Assembly (NCBI GenBank): GCA_947455595.1
Contig: CANGOP010000003.1
Span: 62,001-126,000, forward strand
DNA: 64,000 nt
Origin: Gammaproteobacteria bacterium
Lineage (GTDB): Bacteria; Pseudomonadota; Gammaproteobacteria; Steroidobacterales; Steroidobacteraceae
Direction of reading: 5' to 3'
The position numbers and the translations under genes are program-made. Positions 63,569 through 64,000 of this stretch are shown one piece after another. The notes under the pieces are model-generated. The model saw only the letters and a list, made by a program, of their open reading frames with translations, was not told where the DNA came from and did not search any database. Positions within the stretch are counted from its first letter, which is position 1. Every line of letters starts with the position of its first letter.

Positions 63569-64000
63569 TCAGCCAGAAGCGTCGAGAAAGGTCCTCAGAC
63601 GACCGGCCAGGTCCTCTGCACCATTCAGGAAGGCGTCGTGGGGCAGTGCGGATCCGTCCAAAGACCGGCCCGCAGACAAGGCGTCCACGACTGAGGGACG
63701 CCGGCGACCGATATCGAGAGCGAGCGCGCGGTGGCGAACTTGCCGCCACCGTTCCGACGCCGGCCAATTAGCCAACGCTTCGCGTGCAATGTTTACACGC
63801 GGCGCATGACAGAGCGCCTCTGCAAATCGCGCGGTATAGGCGGCGAGCGACTCGCGCTCACGGGTCAACCGGCGCCCAGCACGAAAAACCTCGGGCAAAC
63901 CATCGCCCTCGTCATTCGGCTCCCATTCAGGCCAGCCCTCCGCCGCGGCCATCGGCGCGTCGATCAGGACCAGGGAACGCACCACCCCATCTTTGAGCGC
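63569..64000 (-). CDS. Alpha/beta hydrolase, C-terminal part (runs off the window)
   Basis: The last 143 codons or so of a gene extending beyond the right edge. The segment RSLVLIDAPMA is the strand after the nucleophile elbow in alpha/beta hydrolases, and a helical cap-like region with many Arg and Trp follows. The final stretch HDAFLNGAEDLAGRLRTFLD fits the late helix near the catalytic His. The nucleophile motif is outside the window, so the family call rests on layout. It lies 77 bases upstream of ilvA on the same strand. Confidence 0.6.
   Translation of the reverse strand, partial: ALKDGVVRSLVLIDAPMAAAEGWPEWEPNDEGDGLPEVFRAGRRLTRERESLAAYTARFAEALCHAPRVNIAREALANWPASERWRQVRHRALALDIGRRRPSVVDALSAGRSLDGSALPHDAFLNGAEDLAGRLRTFLDASG

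Noticed and set aside
1-64000. Prophage, insertion sequence or integrated plasmid
   Set aside because: No transposase, integrase, phage structural genes, target-site repeats or att-like duplication of the tRNA end were seen; gene content and packing look chromosomal throughout.

Overview
The window is densely packed, moderately GC-rich bacterial chromosome with about 56 protein genes, one tRNA gene and almost no empty space. It looks like a gammaproteobacterium, perhaps from the Xanthomonadales/Steroidobacterales area. Reasons are the divergent tsaD / rpsU-yqeY-dnaG-rpoD block, a HiPIP, a DUF3683 FAD/Fe-S oxidoreductase, a PA0069-family radical SAM protein, TonB-dependent receptors and many secreted peptidases. 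The placement is inferred from gene content and was not computed. GTG and TTG starts and 4-base start/stop overlaps are common.

Layout. 1-4676: tsaD start and the macromolecular-synthesis operon. 4688-10379 (minus): AzlCD amino-acid exporter, a secreted cyclase, a small operon of carboxymuconolactone-decarboxylase-like protein, cupin and SDR, then three envelope/lipoprotein genes, two of which share a C-terminal domain. 10606-14888: ABCB-type exporter, a TonB receptor and a DUF2946-like small protein. 15095-19032: IorAB-type molybdenum hydroxylase plus a class III aminotransferase. 19108-30356: TPR protein and a long same-strand run (cupin, double GNAT, DUF885 peptidase, TonB receptor, MFS, S9 peptidase) facing a periplasmic D-Ala-D-Ala dipeptidase; this reads as a locus for taking up and breaking down a peptide-like compound. 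30444-30786: tRNA-Ile(CAU) split by a group I intron. 30867-39735: RmuC, a secreted phosphoesterase, and a coupled DUF3683 oxidoreductase plus ABC-2 exporter. 39878-45504: GH17-GT2 glucan synthase, HiPIP, M13 peptidase and a small Lys/Ala-rich secreted protein. 45666-52761: cysteine-synthase-like enzyme, NlpC/P60 lipoprotein, hydroxyproline epimerase, MATE pump, HrpB helicase and DedA. 52878-58313: DUF1475, DUF1295 and a CFA-type methyltransferase, then an ABC importer without a binding-protein gene. 58321-64000: SOS-controlled radical SAM protein, MFS, alpha/beta hydrolase, histone-H1-like protein, IlvA and a truncated hydrolase.

The most notable element is the 267-nt group I intron in the anticodon loop of tRNA-Ile(CAU). 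It has the same insertion point and core signatures as the Azoarcus tRNA-Ile intron, but an enlarged peripheral domain. A near-perfect LexA box in front of the radical SAM gene and a Fur-like palindrome upstream of the HiPIP gene are the clearest regulatory sites.
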